Below are positions 7,926 through 16,030 of a stretch of DNA of 64,000 nt, in pieces. Made by a program: the position numbers and the translations under genes. Every line of letters starts with the position of its first letter. The first letter of the stretch is position 1. The stretch lies in the NCBI RefSeq assembly GCF_039533965.1, contig NZ_BAAAUN010000001.1, positions 2,330,950 to 2,394,949 of the forward strand. The letters are read 5' to 3'. A model generated the notes under the pieces. That model saw only the letters and a program-made list of their open reading frames with translations. It was not told the DNA's origin and made no database searches. The DNA is from Microbacterium luteolum. Lineage in GTDB: Bacteria; Actinomycetota; Actinomycetes; Actinomycetales; Microbacteriaceae.

Positions 7926-9383
7926 TCAGGGCAGGACCACGACCCCGTCCACACGACGCACGATGCGCAGCGGGTTCGCCTCCTTGAGAGCATCCGGCAG
8001 CAGGCTCTCCGGCACGTTCTGGTAGGCGACGGGCCGCAGGAATCGCGTGATCGCGGCCATGCCCACCGAGGTCGAACCCACCGCGGTCGTCGCAGGATAC
8101 GGTCCTCCGTGCTGCTGGGCCCAGGTCACCGAGACCCCGGTCGGCCACTGGTTCCAGAGCACACGCCCCGCCCGCTCCGAGAGCGCCGCGATGAGCTCCG
8201 GTGCGATCTCGTCGTCGTCCCGGCCGATCACCGTGGCCGTCAGTTGCCCCTCGAGCCGCGCCGCGATCTCCACCAGCTCGCTCTCGTCCTGATAGGTCAC
8301 GACGAGAGCGGCGGGGCCGAAGATCTCGGACATCAGCGTGTCCATCTGCGCGCGGAGCGTCTCGGCCGTCGTGGCGAGGAGCACGGGCACCGGCGCCTCG
8401 CCGTCGGCTCCGGTCACGACCGTGCGCACCCCGTCGACGGCTCGCGCCGAAGCGAGCGACTCACGGAAACCGTTCTCGATCCCGCCGTTCAGCAGCGGTG
8501 CCGCCGCCGGCAGCTCCTGGGCCTCGAGCTCGGCGAGGACCGACGAATCCGACGGGACGAAGAGCACGCCCGGCTTGGTGCAGAGCTGCCCGGCGCTGCC
8601 GGTGACGGAGGCGACGAAGTCGCGCGCGATGCCCGCAGCATCCTGCTCCGCCGCCCGCCGCGTGACGAACGCGGGGTTCGTGCTCCCCAGCTCGCCGTAG
8701 AACGGGATGGGCTCCGGCCGGGCGTTGGCGATGTCGAACAGCGCACGTCCGCCCCGCACCGACCCGGTGAAGCCCGCAGCCTTGATCGCGGGCGCCTGAA
8801 GCGCCTGCACGCCGGCCTCGGTGCCGTAGATCGTCTGGAACAGGCTGTCGGGGGCGCCGGCGGCAGCGAGCGCATCGACGACGACGGACGTGGTCGCCGC
8901 CGAGAGGTCCGGATGCCCGTGGTGGGCCTTGAGCACGACCGCGTTCCCCGCGGCGAGCGCACTCGCGGTGTCGCCGCCCGCGACCGAGAAGGCGAACGGG
9001 AAGTTGCTCGCGGCGAAGACGAGGGTCGGTCCGATCGGCTCCAGCTGGCGACGGAGATCGGGACGCGGAGCGCCCATCGGCCACTCGGCATCCGCATGAT
9101 CGATCCGTGCGTCGAGCCAGAGGCCCTCGGGCAGCATCTCGGCGAACATCCGCAGCTGGAAGCTGGTGCGACGCAGCTCTCCGCGCAGTCGCGGCTCGGC
9201 GAGGTGGGTCTCGCGCTGCGCGACGGGGATCAGCTCGTCCGCGTGCGCGTCGAGGGCGTCGGCCACGGCGACCAGCACTCGCGCGCGCTCGGCGATCGCG
9301 GTGCGCTTCCACTGCTCCGATGCGCGCGCGGCGCGCGTGACGATCCGGTCCACGTCGGTCGCGGTCGTGTCCTGCATGCTCAT
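7926..9383 (-). CDS. 2,5-dioxovalerate (alpha-ketoglutarate semialdehyde) dehydrogenase
   Basis: A 485-residue aldehyde dehydrogenase of the class that oxidises alpha-ketoglutarate semialdehyde to 2-oxoglutarate, the last step of hydroxyproline breakdown. Catalytic residues are in place: Asn127 (AASNFPF), Glu231 (FYGELGSTNP) and the nucleophile Cys268 (GSAGQLCTKPG). An AGGAGGAG ribosome-binding site precedes the ATG at 9383, which overlaps the preceding stop by four bases. It is the last gene of the minus-strand operon that begins at 15943. The substrate is assigned from subfamily motifs plus context. Confidence 0.92.
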   Translation of the reverse strand: MSMQDTTATDVDRIVTRAARASEQWKRTAIAERARVLVAVADALDAHADELIPVAQRETHLAEPRLRGELRRTSFQLRMFAEMLPEGLWLDARIDHADAEWPMGAPRPDLRRQLEPIGPTLVFAASNFPFAFSVAGGDTASALAAGNAVVLKAHHGHPDLSAATTSVVVDALAAAGAPDSLFQTIYGTEAGVQALQAPAIKAAGFTGSVRGGRALFDIANARPEPIPFYGELGSTNPAFVTRRAAEQDAAGIARDFVASVTGSAGQLCTKPGVLFVPSDSSVLAELEAQELPAAAPLLNGGIENGFRESLASARAVDGVRTVVTGADGEAPVPVLLATTAETLRAQMDTLMSEIFGPAALVVTYQDESELVEIAARLEGQLTATVIGRDDDEIAPELIAALSERAGRVLWNQWPTGVSVTWAQQHGGPYPATTAVGSTSVGMAAITRFLRPVAYQNVPESLLPDALKEANPLRIVRRVDGVVVLP

Positions 9384-10867
9384 GTCTCCTCCTGAGAACG
9401 GTGGTGCGGCTCGAGCGCGGCGAGATCGCCGAGCGAGACGGGCACGCCCACCTGTCGATTGGTCAATGATTCGAGTGCGGCGGCATCGACGTCGCGGCCG
9501 GTCCCGGTGGCGACGAGCTTCGAGAGCGCGAAGCCGCAGACCCTGCCCTGGCACAGCCCCATCCCCGGCCGGGCCGTGACGCGCACGTCGCGGGCGTCGT
9601 CGGCGTGCAGCGTTCCCACGGCATCCGACACCTCGGCGGCGGTGACCTCTTCGCACCGGCAGACGTGCGTCTCGGGGGTCAGCCACTCGCTCCAGGCCGC
9701 GGGGACGGGACTCGCCCGGTGCATTCCGACGGCGAAGCGTCGCCCGCGCCGCAGCCGCCGACGGTGCCGGGTCATGCTCGCCCGGTCGACGTGGGCGCCG
9801 AGGTCCTGCGCGGCGGCGGCCCCTGCGAGCTCGCCCTCGGCGCACGAGGCGATCGCCCCGCCGATCCCGGTGACCTCGCCGGCGGCGAAGACGAGCGGAT
9901 CGGAGGTGCGCATGTCGTCGTCGACCTCGACGACGAGCGACTCGTCGACGTCGACGACCGTGCGCAGCCCGAGACCGACGGCGATCTCCAGCTGCGGGGT
10001 GAATCCCCATCCGAAAGCGACGAGGTCCGCAGCGACCGTGCGGGACGTGCCGGGCCGCACGCGGCCGGAGCTGTCGACGCGCGACAGTTCGACCTCGGAG
10101 ACCCGGCCTCCGCCGCGCACGGCGGTGACCACGGTCCGCGTGCGCAGCGGCACGCGATGGCGGAGGAACGTGGCCGCGTACTGCGCCCCCTCCCAGAGCT
10201 TCCCCGGCTCCTCGAGTGCGCGCAGCGGCGTGGCCGCCCAGCGCGACAGGGCGTTCGCGTCGACGACCTCCACGACCTCGACTCCGGCGGCGGCGAGCCC
10301 GGCGGCGACCGACAGCAGGAACGGGCCGGTGCCGGCCACGACCGCGCGTCGACCGGCTCTCACCTGGTTCGCCTTGAGCATCGCCTGCACGCCGCCGGCG
10401 GCCATGACCCCGGGCAGCGTCCATCCGGGAACGGGCAGCTGACGATCGTAGGCTCCGGTCGCGATCACGAGCCGACGCGCCCAGGTCGTGCGCTCGAGGA
10501 GCGGAAGGGCATCCGCGCCGGTGACCGCACTCGTGCGCAGGGCCACCCTGTCGCCGAAGCTGTCGGTGCGCCACACCTGCCGCCCGGCGACATGCCGGAG
10601 ACGCCCGGCGGCCACCGCCGAGGCCAGTCGATCGCGAAGGTCGGTGTAGTGCCGCCAGTGGTGATGCCCGGTGTCCTCCGGAGCAGCGAAAGCGTCGCGG
10701 TGCCGCTCGTCCGGGTGCCGCCAGTACTGGCCGCCCGTCTGCGCGCCCGCGTCGATCAGCACGACCTGCAGACCGTGCTCGGCGGCGGCGACCGCGGCGC
10801 TGAGGCCCGCGGGGCCGGCACCGATGACGGCGACGTCGGCGATGGTCGCGGCATCCGACTCAGTCAT
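9380..10867 (-). CDS. D-hydroxyproline dehydrogenase, FAD/NAD-type subunit with [2Fe-2S] domain
   Basis: A 495-residue flavoprotein. The N-terminal dinucleotide fold reads ADVAVIGAGPAGLSAAVAA, a second Rossmann segment reads RRAVVAGTGPFLLSVAAGLA, and the C-terminal BFD-like iron-sulphur domain has CRCEE and MGLCQGRVCG. This is the architecture of the alpha subunit of heterotrimeric opine/D-hydroxyproline dehydrogenases (HcnB-like). The two neighbours upstream are the [2Fe-2S] and DadA-like subunits, so the three form one membrane-linked or soluble complex oxidising cis-4-hydroxy-D-proline to pyrroline-4-hydroxy-2-carboxylate. Confidence 0.88.
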   Translation of the reverse strand: MTESDAATIADVAVIGAGPAGLSAAVAAAEHGLQVVLIDAGAQTGGQYWRHPDERHRDAFAAPEDTGHHHWRHYTDLRDRLASAVAAGRLRHVAGRQVWRTDSFGDRVALRTSAVTGADALPLLERTTWARRLVIATGAYDRQLPVPGWTLPGVMAAGGVQAMLKANQVRAGRRAVVAGTGPFLLSVAAGLAAAGVEVVEVVDANALSRWAATPLRALEEPGKLWEGAQYAATFLRHRVPLRTRTVVTAVRGGGRVSEVELSRVDSSGRVRPGTSRTVAADLVAFGWGFTPQLEIAVGLGLRTVVDVDESLVVEVDDDMRTSDPLVFAAGEVTGIGGAIASCAEGELAGAAAAQDLGAHVDRASMTRHRRRLRRGRRFAVGMHRASPVPAAWSEWLTPETHVCRCEEVTAAEVSDAVGTLHADDARDVRVTARPGMGLCQGRVCGFALSKLVATGTGRDVDAAALESLTNRQVGVPVSLGDLAALEPHHRSQEET

Positions 10868-11174
10868 GGGATCCCTCCGGCAGCGGAAGCGGTTCGTCGG
10901 GGTCGGAGCTGCGCACGTCCTGTCCGTCGCAGGCCTCTGCGAGGCACGCGCGCTGGGTGCGGATGCCGTCGACCGTGACGAGGCAGTCGAAGCAGACGCC
11001 GATACCGCAGAAGAGGCCGCGCGGGGCCCGGTCACGACGGGTCGTGCGCCACGAGACGATGCCCGCCGCGGCGAGCGCGCCCCCGATGGTCTGCCCCGGC
11101 GCGAACGGCACAGGCGTGCCGTCGAACGTGAGCGTGTTCTCGGCATCCGCTCCGGTGGCCTGCGCGCGGATCAT
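10860..11174 (-). CDS. D-hydroxyproline dehydrogenase [2Fe-2S] subunit
   Basis: A 104-residue ferredoxin-like protein with the plant-type cluster motif RGLFCGIGVCFDCLVTVDG and a fourth cysteine in QRACLAEA. This small partner is diagnostic of HcnA-type dehydrogenase complexes. It overlaps the FAD/NAD subunit gene by eight bases and the DadA-like gene by four, so the three subunits should be made in fixed ratio. It passes electrons between the flavin centres; the final acceptor cannot be read from the sequence. Confidence 0.92.
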   Translation of the reverse strand: MIRAQATGADAENTLTFDGTPVPFAPGQTIGGALAAAGIVSWRTTRRDRAPRGLFCGIGVCFDCLVTVDGIRTQRACLAEACDGQDVRSSDPDEPLPLPEGSHD

Positions 11175-12337
11175 GCCGCGACCAGTCCCTCGAGTCGATC
11201 CGGTCGGAAGGGGGCGAGGTCGAGGTCGGTCGTCTCAGCCCGCAGCGCCTGCGCGAGCAGCTTGCCCGTACCCACCGAGAGTCCGACACCCGCGCCCTCG
11301 TGACCCGCCGCATGCCAGAGACCGGGCAGACGGCCGTCCTCGCCGATGGCGGGCAGATGGTCGGGGCAGTACGGGCGGAACCCCGAGTAGGCGCGCTGCA
11401 CACCGACATCGCGCAGCGCGGGGAACAGACCGAGGCCGCTCTTCGCGATGCGAGCGACGGCCTCGGCGGAGAACGAGGAGTCGAAGCCGACCCGCTCGCG
11501 GCTCGCGCCCAGGAGGATCGTCCCGCTGGGCGTGCCCTCGACGACCGGGGAGACCTGCAGCCCGGCATCCGAACTGGCGACATCGCCGACGTACTCCGCC
11601 GCGTAGACCTTGTGGTGCACCGTCACCGGCACGGGCTCCGTGACCAGCACGAATCCGCGACGCGGCAGCACCGGGAGGTGCACACCCGCGAGCGCGGCGA
11701 TCTCGCCGCTCCAGGGGCCGGCGCAGTTGACGATCGCGCCGGCGGAGATGTGTCCGATGGAGGTGTCGACGCCGACGGCTCTGCCGCCGGAGGTGCGGAT
11801 GCCGTGCACCGTGGTGCCGGTGTGCAGCTGCGCGCCGTGCTCCCGAGCGAGCCGCAGCAGGTGGTGCGTGGCGAGCAGCGGCTGCACCTGCGCGTCGTCG
11901 GGGTAGAACGCACCGCCGGCGAGGGCGGGGTTGATGTACGGCTCGAGCTCGCGGAGACCGGCGTAGTCGTCGATGATCTCGGCGCGGATCCCGAGTTCGC
12001 GCTGATGGGCGACGAGGTCGACCAGGCCGCTCATGCTCGCGGTGCTGCCGGCGACGACGAGCCCGCCCTTCGACTCGAACTCCCAGAGGGCCGCGTGCTC
12101 GGCGAGATCCTCGCGCCACACGCGCTGCGAGTAGAGCGACAGCTCGAGCTCCGGGCCGACCTCCTTGTCCGAGACGAGGATGTTCCCCTCGCAGCGGCTG
12201 CTTGTGCCCGAGGCGATGGAACCGCGCTCGACGACGATGGTGGAGAGGCCGGCGGCGGCGGCGAAGTACGCCGTCGCGGCACCGACGACTCCCGCGCCGA
12301 CGATGACGACGTCGGCGCGTGCGGTCGATCCGTTCAC
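11171..12337 (-). CDS. D-hydroxyproline dehydrogenase, DadA-like FAD subunit
   Basis: A 388-residue FAD-dependent amine oxidase of the DadA/glycine oxidase group, the probable catalytic subunit. The FAD fold starts at once (ADVVIVGAGVVGAATAYFAAAAG, then TIVVERGSIASGTSSRCEGN), and the C-terminus has the flavin-binding LWHAAGHEGAGVGLSVGTG. It sits next to the [2Fe-2S] and FAD/NAD subunits. Following the epimerase, it would take cis-4-hydroxy-D-proline; D-proline is another possible substrate. Confidence 0.9.
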   Translation of the reverse strand: MNGSTARADVVIVGAGVVGAATAYFAAAAGLSTIVVERGSIASGTSSRCEGNILVSDKEVGPELELSLYSQRVWREDLAEHAALWEFESKGGLVVAGSTASMSGLVDLVAHQRELGIRAEIIDDYAGLRELEPYINPALAGGAFYPDDAQVQPLLATHHLLRLAREHGAQLHTGTTVHGIRTSGGRAVGVDTSIGHISAGAIVNCAGPWSGEIAALAGVHLPVLPRRGFVLVTEPVPVTVHHKVYAAEYVGDVASSDAGLQVSPVVEGTPSGTILLGASRERVGFDSSFSAEAVARIAKSGLGLFPALRDVGVQRAYSGFRPYCPDHLPAIGEDGRLPGLWHAAGHEGAGVGLSVGTGKLLAQALRAETTDLDLAPFRPDRLEGLVAA

Positions 12338-13041
12338 TTCCCGATCGCCTCCGCGGGGTCGGGCTCCTCCACGGCATGCCCGGACCAGTCGCCGCGGACG
12401 TGCTCGATGTGCGCGAACACGAGGTCTCGCGCGCGCACCGCGTCGCCCTCCTCGATCGCATCCATGATCGTGTGATGCTCCTTGGCGGAGCTGGTCAGAT
12501 GACCGCGCTCGTACAGCTCGGAGAGGCCGAACAGCCGGGTCTGCGATCGCAGCGACTGGACGAGCTGGGTGAGGCGCGCGTTGCCGGCGTAGTTCAGGAT
12601 CGCGAGGTGGAAGTCGCTGTCGGCGCTCAGGTACTCCACGAGATCGCCGCGCTCGGCCGCGGCGACGATGGCGTCGGCCTGACGGCGAAGGCCTGCGTGG
12701 GCGCTCTCCGGGATGAGCGGCGTCGCCTTCTCGACGGCCGGCGGCTCGAGGAAGAGGCGCAGCTCGGTGACCTCGGCGAGGTCGTGCGACGACACCTCGG
12801 TGACCCGGAAGCCGCGGTTCGGCATGGCGACGACCAGTCCCTCGCGGACGAGATCGAGCATGGCCTCGCGGATCGGCATCGCCGAGATGCCGAACTCCTC
12901 GCCGAGGCTCGGCGCGGAGTACACCCGGCCGGGCTGCATCTCCCCGCTGATGATCGCGGACCGCAGCGCCCGTGTCACGGTGTCGCGGATGCTGGGCTGC
13001 TTGCTGAGCCGCACGAGGCTCCGCACATCACTTCCGGACAT
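12334..13041 (-). CDS. GntR/FCD family regulator of the hydroxyproline locus
   Basis: A 235-residue regulator. The N-terminal winged helix-turn-helix spans about residues 15-80 (SIRDTVTRALRSAIISGEM, then SLGEEFGISAMPIREAML). The C-terminal FCD domain has SADSDFHLAIL and KEHHTIMDAI, whose Asp and His residues normally bind a metal and an acidic effector. It is embedded in the operon, overlapping genes on both sides. The likely role is a repressor released by a pathway intermediate, acting on the three AGTACAATTGCA-like sites. That link is inferred. Confidence 0.88.
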   Translation of the reverse strand: MSGSDVRSLVRLSKQPSIRDTVTRALRSAIISGEMQPGRVYSAPSLGEEFGISAMPIREAMLDLVREGLVVAMPNRGFRVTEVSSHDLAEVTELRLFLEPPAVEKATPLIPESAHAGLRRQADAIVAAAERGDLVEYLSADSDFHLAILNYAGNARLTQLVQSLRSQTRLFGLSELYERGHLTSSAKEHHTIMDAIEEGDAVRARDLVFAHIEHVRGDWSGHAVEEPDPAEAIGK

Positions 13042-14023
13042 CTGAGTCCCCCTCCCGAGGCATCGCGTCGGCGCTCTGCGCCGCCCGCAGGATCTCCGCC
13101 ACCACGGCGAGATCCTCCCAGCTCATCCCGACGCCGGTGTAGACGGCGGGATGCCCCTCACGGCGCGCGAACGCACCCGTGACCAACTCTGGCAGATTGG
13201 CCACGGCCTGCCTACCTGCCTGCCACGCGTCGAGCTCTCTGGCCTGGAGCAGGTTGCCGTTCTCCCGGAACGCCGAGGCCCTCGCCTCCACGACCAGATC
13301 GGCGTCGGTCACGAGGTCGGCGGCCAGCTCCCGGTGGTCGGCGCCGTGCGAGCCGACCGCCGCGATGACCGCGTCGTCGTCGACGTCCGCGCGCGCGATG
13401 ACCGGTTCCGACGACGAGGTCGCGGTGACGATCACGTCCGCATCGCGCAGGTCGTGTCCGTCGCCGGGCTGCGCCGGGATGCCGTCGGCGCGCAGCCGTG
13501 CGACGAGCTCGGCCGCCCTGGTGCTGTTGCGACCACGGATGCTGACCGCGCCGATCGGCATCAGCGCGGCGAGCGTGCGCACATGCGCCTCGGCCTGCGG
13601 ACCCGAGCCGAGCACGGCGAGCGTGTCGATGTGCTCACGCGGGCCACGGGGGTCGGCGCGGAGCATCCCGCGCACCGCGACGGCGGTCACGGCCGGCGTG
13701 CGGAGCGTGGTGAGGTGCGCGCCCTCGAGGATCGCGAGAGGGCTGAGCGTCTCGGCATCGAACACCAGGTACCAGGCCTGGATCTTCGGCAGCCCGCGCT
13801 CGCTGTTGTGCGGGGCGATCGTGACGACCTTGATCCCGGCATGCTCCGGCGACTGGGTCGGCATGAGCAGGAACTCGCCGCGGTCCAGTGGGCTGAAGAG
13901 CCGCGGCGAGTCCGACTCCACGTCCACGCCGTCGCGCAGCGCCGCCTCGATCGCCGCGACGGCGCCTTGGCGGTCGAGCGCGGCGTCGATCGCGTCGACG
14001 CCGATGACGGGAACGGAGGTCAC
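13028..14023 (-). CDS. Ornithine cyclodeaminase/mu-crystallin family, probable pyrroline-2-carboxylate reductase
   Basis: A 331-residue protein with the family's substrate-binding half (FLLMPTQS, GIKVVTIAPHNSERGLP, AWYLVFD) and an NAD(P) fold (DTLAVLGSGPQAEAHVRTLA). It starts with GTG at 14023, four bases inside the epimerase stop. In hydroxyproline clusters such proteins (LhpI-like) reduce delta1-pyrroline-2-carboxylate to L-proline. That would recycle oxidised D-proline or serve trans-3-hydroxyproline use. No trans-3-hydroxyproline dehydratase is seen, so the first option is favoured; this is inference. Confidence 0.85.
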   Translation of the reverse strand: MTSVPVIGVDAIDAALDRQGAVAAIEAALRDGVDVESDSPRLFSPLDRGEFLLMPTQSPEHAGIKVVTIAPHNSERGLPKIQAWYLVFDAETLSPLAILEGAHLTTLRTPAVTAVAVRGMLRADPRGPREHIDTLAVLGSGPQAEAHVRTLAALMPIGAVSIRGRNSTRAAELVARLRADGIPAQPGDGHDLRDADVIVTATSSSEPVIARADVDDDAVIAAVGSHGADHRELAADLVTDADLVVEARASAFRENGNLLQARELDAWQAGRQAVANLPELVTGAFARREGHPAVYTGVGMSWEDLAVVAEILRAAQSADAMPREGDSDVRK

Positions 14024-15021
14024 AGCACGAAACCTCGCGGGAACGGGTCGCTGGGGTCGAGCATGTACTGCGCCGTCCCGGTCACCCAGGCGCGGCCCGT
14101 GATGGTCGGGATGACGGCGGGGATGCCGGCGACCTCGGTCGTCTCGACGAGCCGCCCGATGAAGCTCGTGCCGATGAACGACTCGTTGCGGAAGTCCTGG
14201 TTGAGCGGCAGCTCGCCGCGGGCATGCAGCTGCGCCATGCGCGCGCTGGTGCCGGTGCCGCAGGGGGAGCGGTCGAACCAGCCGGGGTGGATGGCCATCG
14301 CGTGTCGCGAGTGCAGCGCCGTGGAGCCCGGCGCCTTCAGATACACGTGGTGGCAGCCGCGGATGGTCGGGTCGATCGGATGCACCGGCGACCCGGCCTC
14401 CTCGATCGCGGCCATGATGCTCAGGCCGGCCTTCAGCAGCTCGTCCTTGTGCGCCCGGTCGAACGGCAGGCCGATCTGCTCGAGCGAGACGATCGCGTAG
14501 AAGTTGCCGCCGAAGGCGAGGTCGTACTCGACGGTCCCGAGCCCCGGGACCTCCACGACCTGGTCCAGCGCGACCGCGAACGACGGCACGTTGCGGATCG
14601 TCACGCTGTCGGCGTGGCCGTCGGACACCTGCACCTCGGCGATCACCAGACCGGCCGGGGTGTCGAGGCGGATCGTCGTGACCGGCTCGACGACGGGCAC
14701 CATACCCGTCTCGACGAGCACGGTCGCGACGCCGATCGTGCCGTGCCCGCACATCGGCAGGCAGCCGGACACCTCGATGAACAGCACGCCGAAGTCGGCA
14801 TCCGGCCGCGTCGGCGGCTGCAGGATCGCTCCGCTCATCGCGCTGTGACCGCGGGGCTCGTTCATCAAGAGCGTGCGCAGGTCATCGCTGTTCGCCATGA
14901 ACCACTGCCGGCGCTCCTCCATGCTCGCCCCGGGCATCACCCCGACGCCGCCGACGATCACGCGCGTCGGCATCCCCTCGGTGTGGGAGTCGACGGCGTG
15001 GAAGACGCGCTGTGCTCGCAT
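14020..15021 (-). CDS. 4-hydroxyproline 2-epimerase
   Basis: A 333-residue proline racemase-family enzyme that interconverts trans-4-hydroxy-L-proline and cis-4-hydroxy-D-proline. Both catalytic cysteines are present, in LPMCGHGTIG (near residue 88-90) and DRSPCGTGTSA (near 250), so it is a two-base epimerase rather than a Thr-containing dehydratase. The ATG at 15021 is preceded by GGAGG. It lies 13 bases after the deaminase gene, inside the operon. The hydroxyproline rather than proline substrate follows from the neighbouring genes. Confidence 0.93.
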   Translation of the reverse strand: MRAQRVFHAVDSHTEGMPTRVIVGGVGVMPGASMEERRQWFMANSDDLRTLLMNEPRGHSAMSGAILQPPTRPDADFGVLFIEVSGCLPMCGHGTIGVATVLVETGMVPVVEPVTTIRLDTPAGLVIAEVQVSDGHADSVTIRNVPSFAVALDQVVEVPGLGTVEYDLAFGGNFYAIVSLEQIGLPFDRAHKDELLKAGLSIMAAIEEAGSPVHPIDPTIRGCHHVYLKAPGSTALHSRHAMAIHPGWFDRSPCGTGTSARMAQLHARGELPLNQDFRNESFIGTSFIGRLVETTEVAGIPAVIPTITGRAWVTGTAQYMLDPSDPFPRGFVL

Positions 15022-15034
15022 CGATGCCTCCGGA

Positions 15035-15943
15035 TCAGCGGTAGCCCTTGGCCAGGACGGCCTCGGTGTCGGAGATGATACGCGTGCGGACCTCGTCCGG
15101 CAGCGGCAGGCGCGGCGGACGCGTCGTGATGCCGGCGGGTGCGACGCCGGCGACCTCCTGCGAGAGCTTGATCGCCTGGACGAACCAGGTCTTCGAGTCC
15201 CAGCGGAGCAGGGCGTGCAGGTCGCGGTACATCTCGTGAGCCTTGGCCCAGCTGGCCGGGTCGCCCGACGTCGCCAGGTTGTAGAGCTCGACGGTGGATG
15301 CCGGGATCGCGTTCGGGTATCCGGCGACCCAGCCGATGGCGCCGTTGATGCCGAGTTCCAGCACGACGTCGTCGGAGCCGATCGAGATGTCGAGGCCGGG
15401 GGCGAGCTCGCGGATCTCGTACGCGTTGCGCACGTCGCCGGAGAACTCCTTGACCGAGACGATGAGGTCCTCGTCGAACAGCTGCGCGAGCAGCGCGGGA
15501 CGCAGGTCGATCTTGGTGTCGATCGGGTTGTTGTACGCGAGGATCGGCAGGCCGACCGCGGCGACGCGGCGGTAGTGGTCGATGATCTCGGCATCGCTCG
15601 CGCGGTAGGCGTTGGGCGGCAGCAGCATGACGGCCGGTGCGCCGTGCTCGGCGGCGTGCTCGGTGAGACGCACGCTCTCCATGGCACCGTAGGCGCCGAC
15701 ACCGGGGATCACGGCGACGCCCTCGGGGGCGGCCTCGACGGCGGTGAGGTACACGCGCTTGCGCTCCTCGTCCGTCAGCGTCTGGTACTCGCCGAGGGAG
15801 CCGTTGGGAATGATGCCCGTCACGCCGTTGTCGGTGGTGAACCGGATGTGCTCGGCGTACGCGTCGTAGTTGACGGAGAAGTCCGGGTTGATCGGCAGAG
15901 TGGTCGCGAGGTTGACGCCGTGCCACGGCTTCTTTTCAGTCAT
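15035..15943 (-). CDS. Pyrroline-4-hydroxy-2-carboxylate deaminase (DapA family)
   Basis: A 302-residue class I aldolase-fold protein. The Schiff-base lysine is in LIVSVKEFSGD and the catalytic tyrosine in ILAYNNP; the N-terminus has IPNGSLGEYQTL, corresponding to the GTTGE loop of DapA. In hydroxyproline pathways this family deaminates and dehydrates pyrroline-4-hydroxy-2-carboxylate to alpha-ketoglutarate semialdehyde. It is the first gene of the operon running to 7926, with candidate operator B upstream. Dihydrodipicolinate synthesis is unlikely in this setting. Confidence 0.9.
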   Translation of the reverse strand: MTEKKPWHGVNLATTLPINPDFSVNYDAYAEHIRFTTDNGVTGIIPNGSLGEYQTLTDEERKRVYLTAVEAAPEGVAVIPGVGAYGAMESVRLTEHAAEHGAPAVMLLPPNAYRASDAEIIDHYRRVAAVGLPILAYNNPIDTKIDLRPALLAQLFDEDLIVSVKEFSGDVRNAYEIRELAPGLDISIGSDDVVLELGINGAIGWVAGYPNAIPASTVELYNLATSGDPASWAKAHEMYRDLHALLRWDSKTWFVQAIKLSQEVAGVAPAGITTRPPRLPLPDEVRTRIISDTEAVLAKGYR

Positions 15944-15970
15944 GGATCAGAACTCCTGTGGTTTCGTTTG

Positions 15971-15989
15971 AGTACAATTGCAATGCTAG
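15971..15989. promoter_or_regulatory. Candidate GntR operator B before the hydroxyproline operon
   Basis: AGTACAATTGCA at 15971-15982 is identical to a 12-mer in operator A and lies 28 bases upstream of the deaminase start codon. The following ATGCTAG gives an AT-rich stretch unusual for this genome. It separates the GH127-like gene (ending at 16031) from the hydroxyproline operon, marking a second transcription start inside the long minus-strand gene run. Confidence 0.6.
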
Positions 15990-16030
15990 TGGGCGGGACA
16001 AGCTTCTGTCCATGGGCGTCTTCCCGCCGG

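Noticed and set aside
5615..7993. 792-residue minus-strand frame opposite the GH127 gene
   Set aside because: Shadow frame of high-GC coding DNA with no start signal or domain; the plus-strand GH127 gene has all catalytic residues.
14020..15021. trans-3-hydroxyproline dehydratase
   Set aside because: Both catalytic cysteines are present; the dehydratase has Thr or Ser at the second site.
15035..15943. Dihydrodipicolinate synthase of lysine biosynthesis
   Set aside because: The protein is DapA-family, but it lacks lysine genes around it and leads a hydroxyproline operon, where the deaminase role fits.
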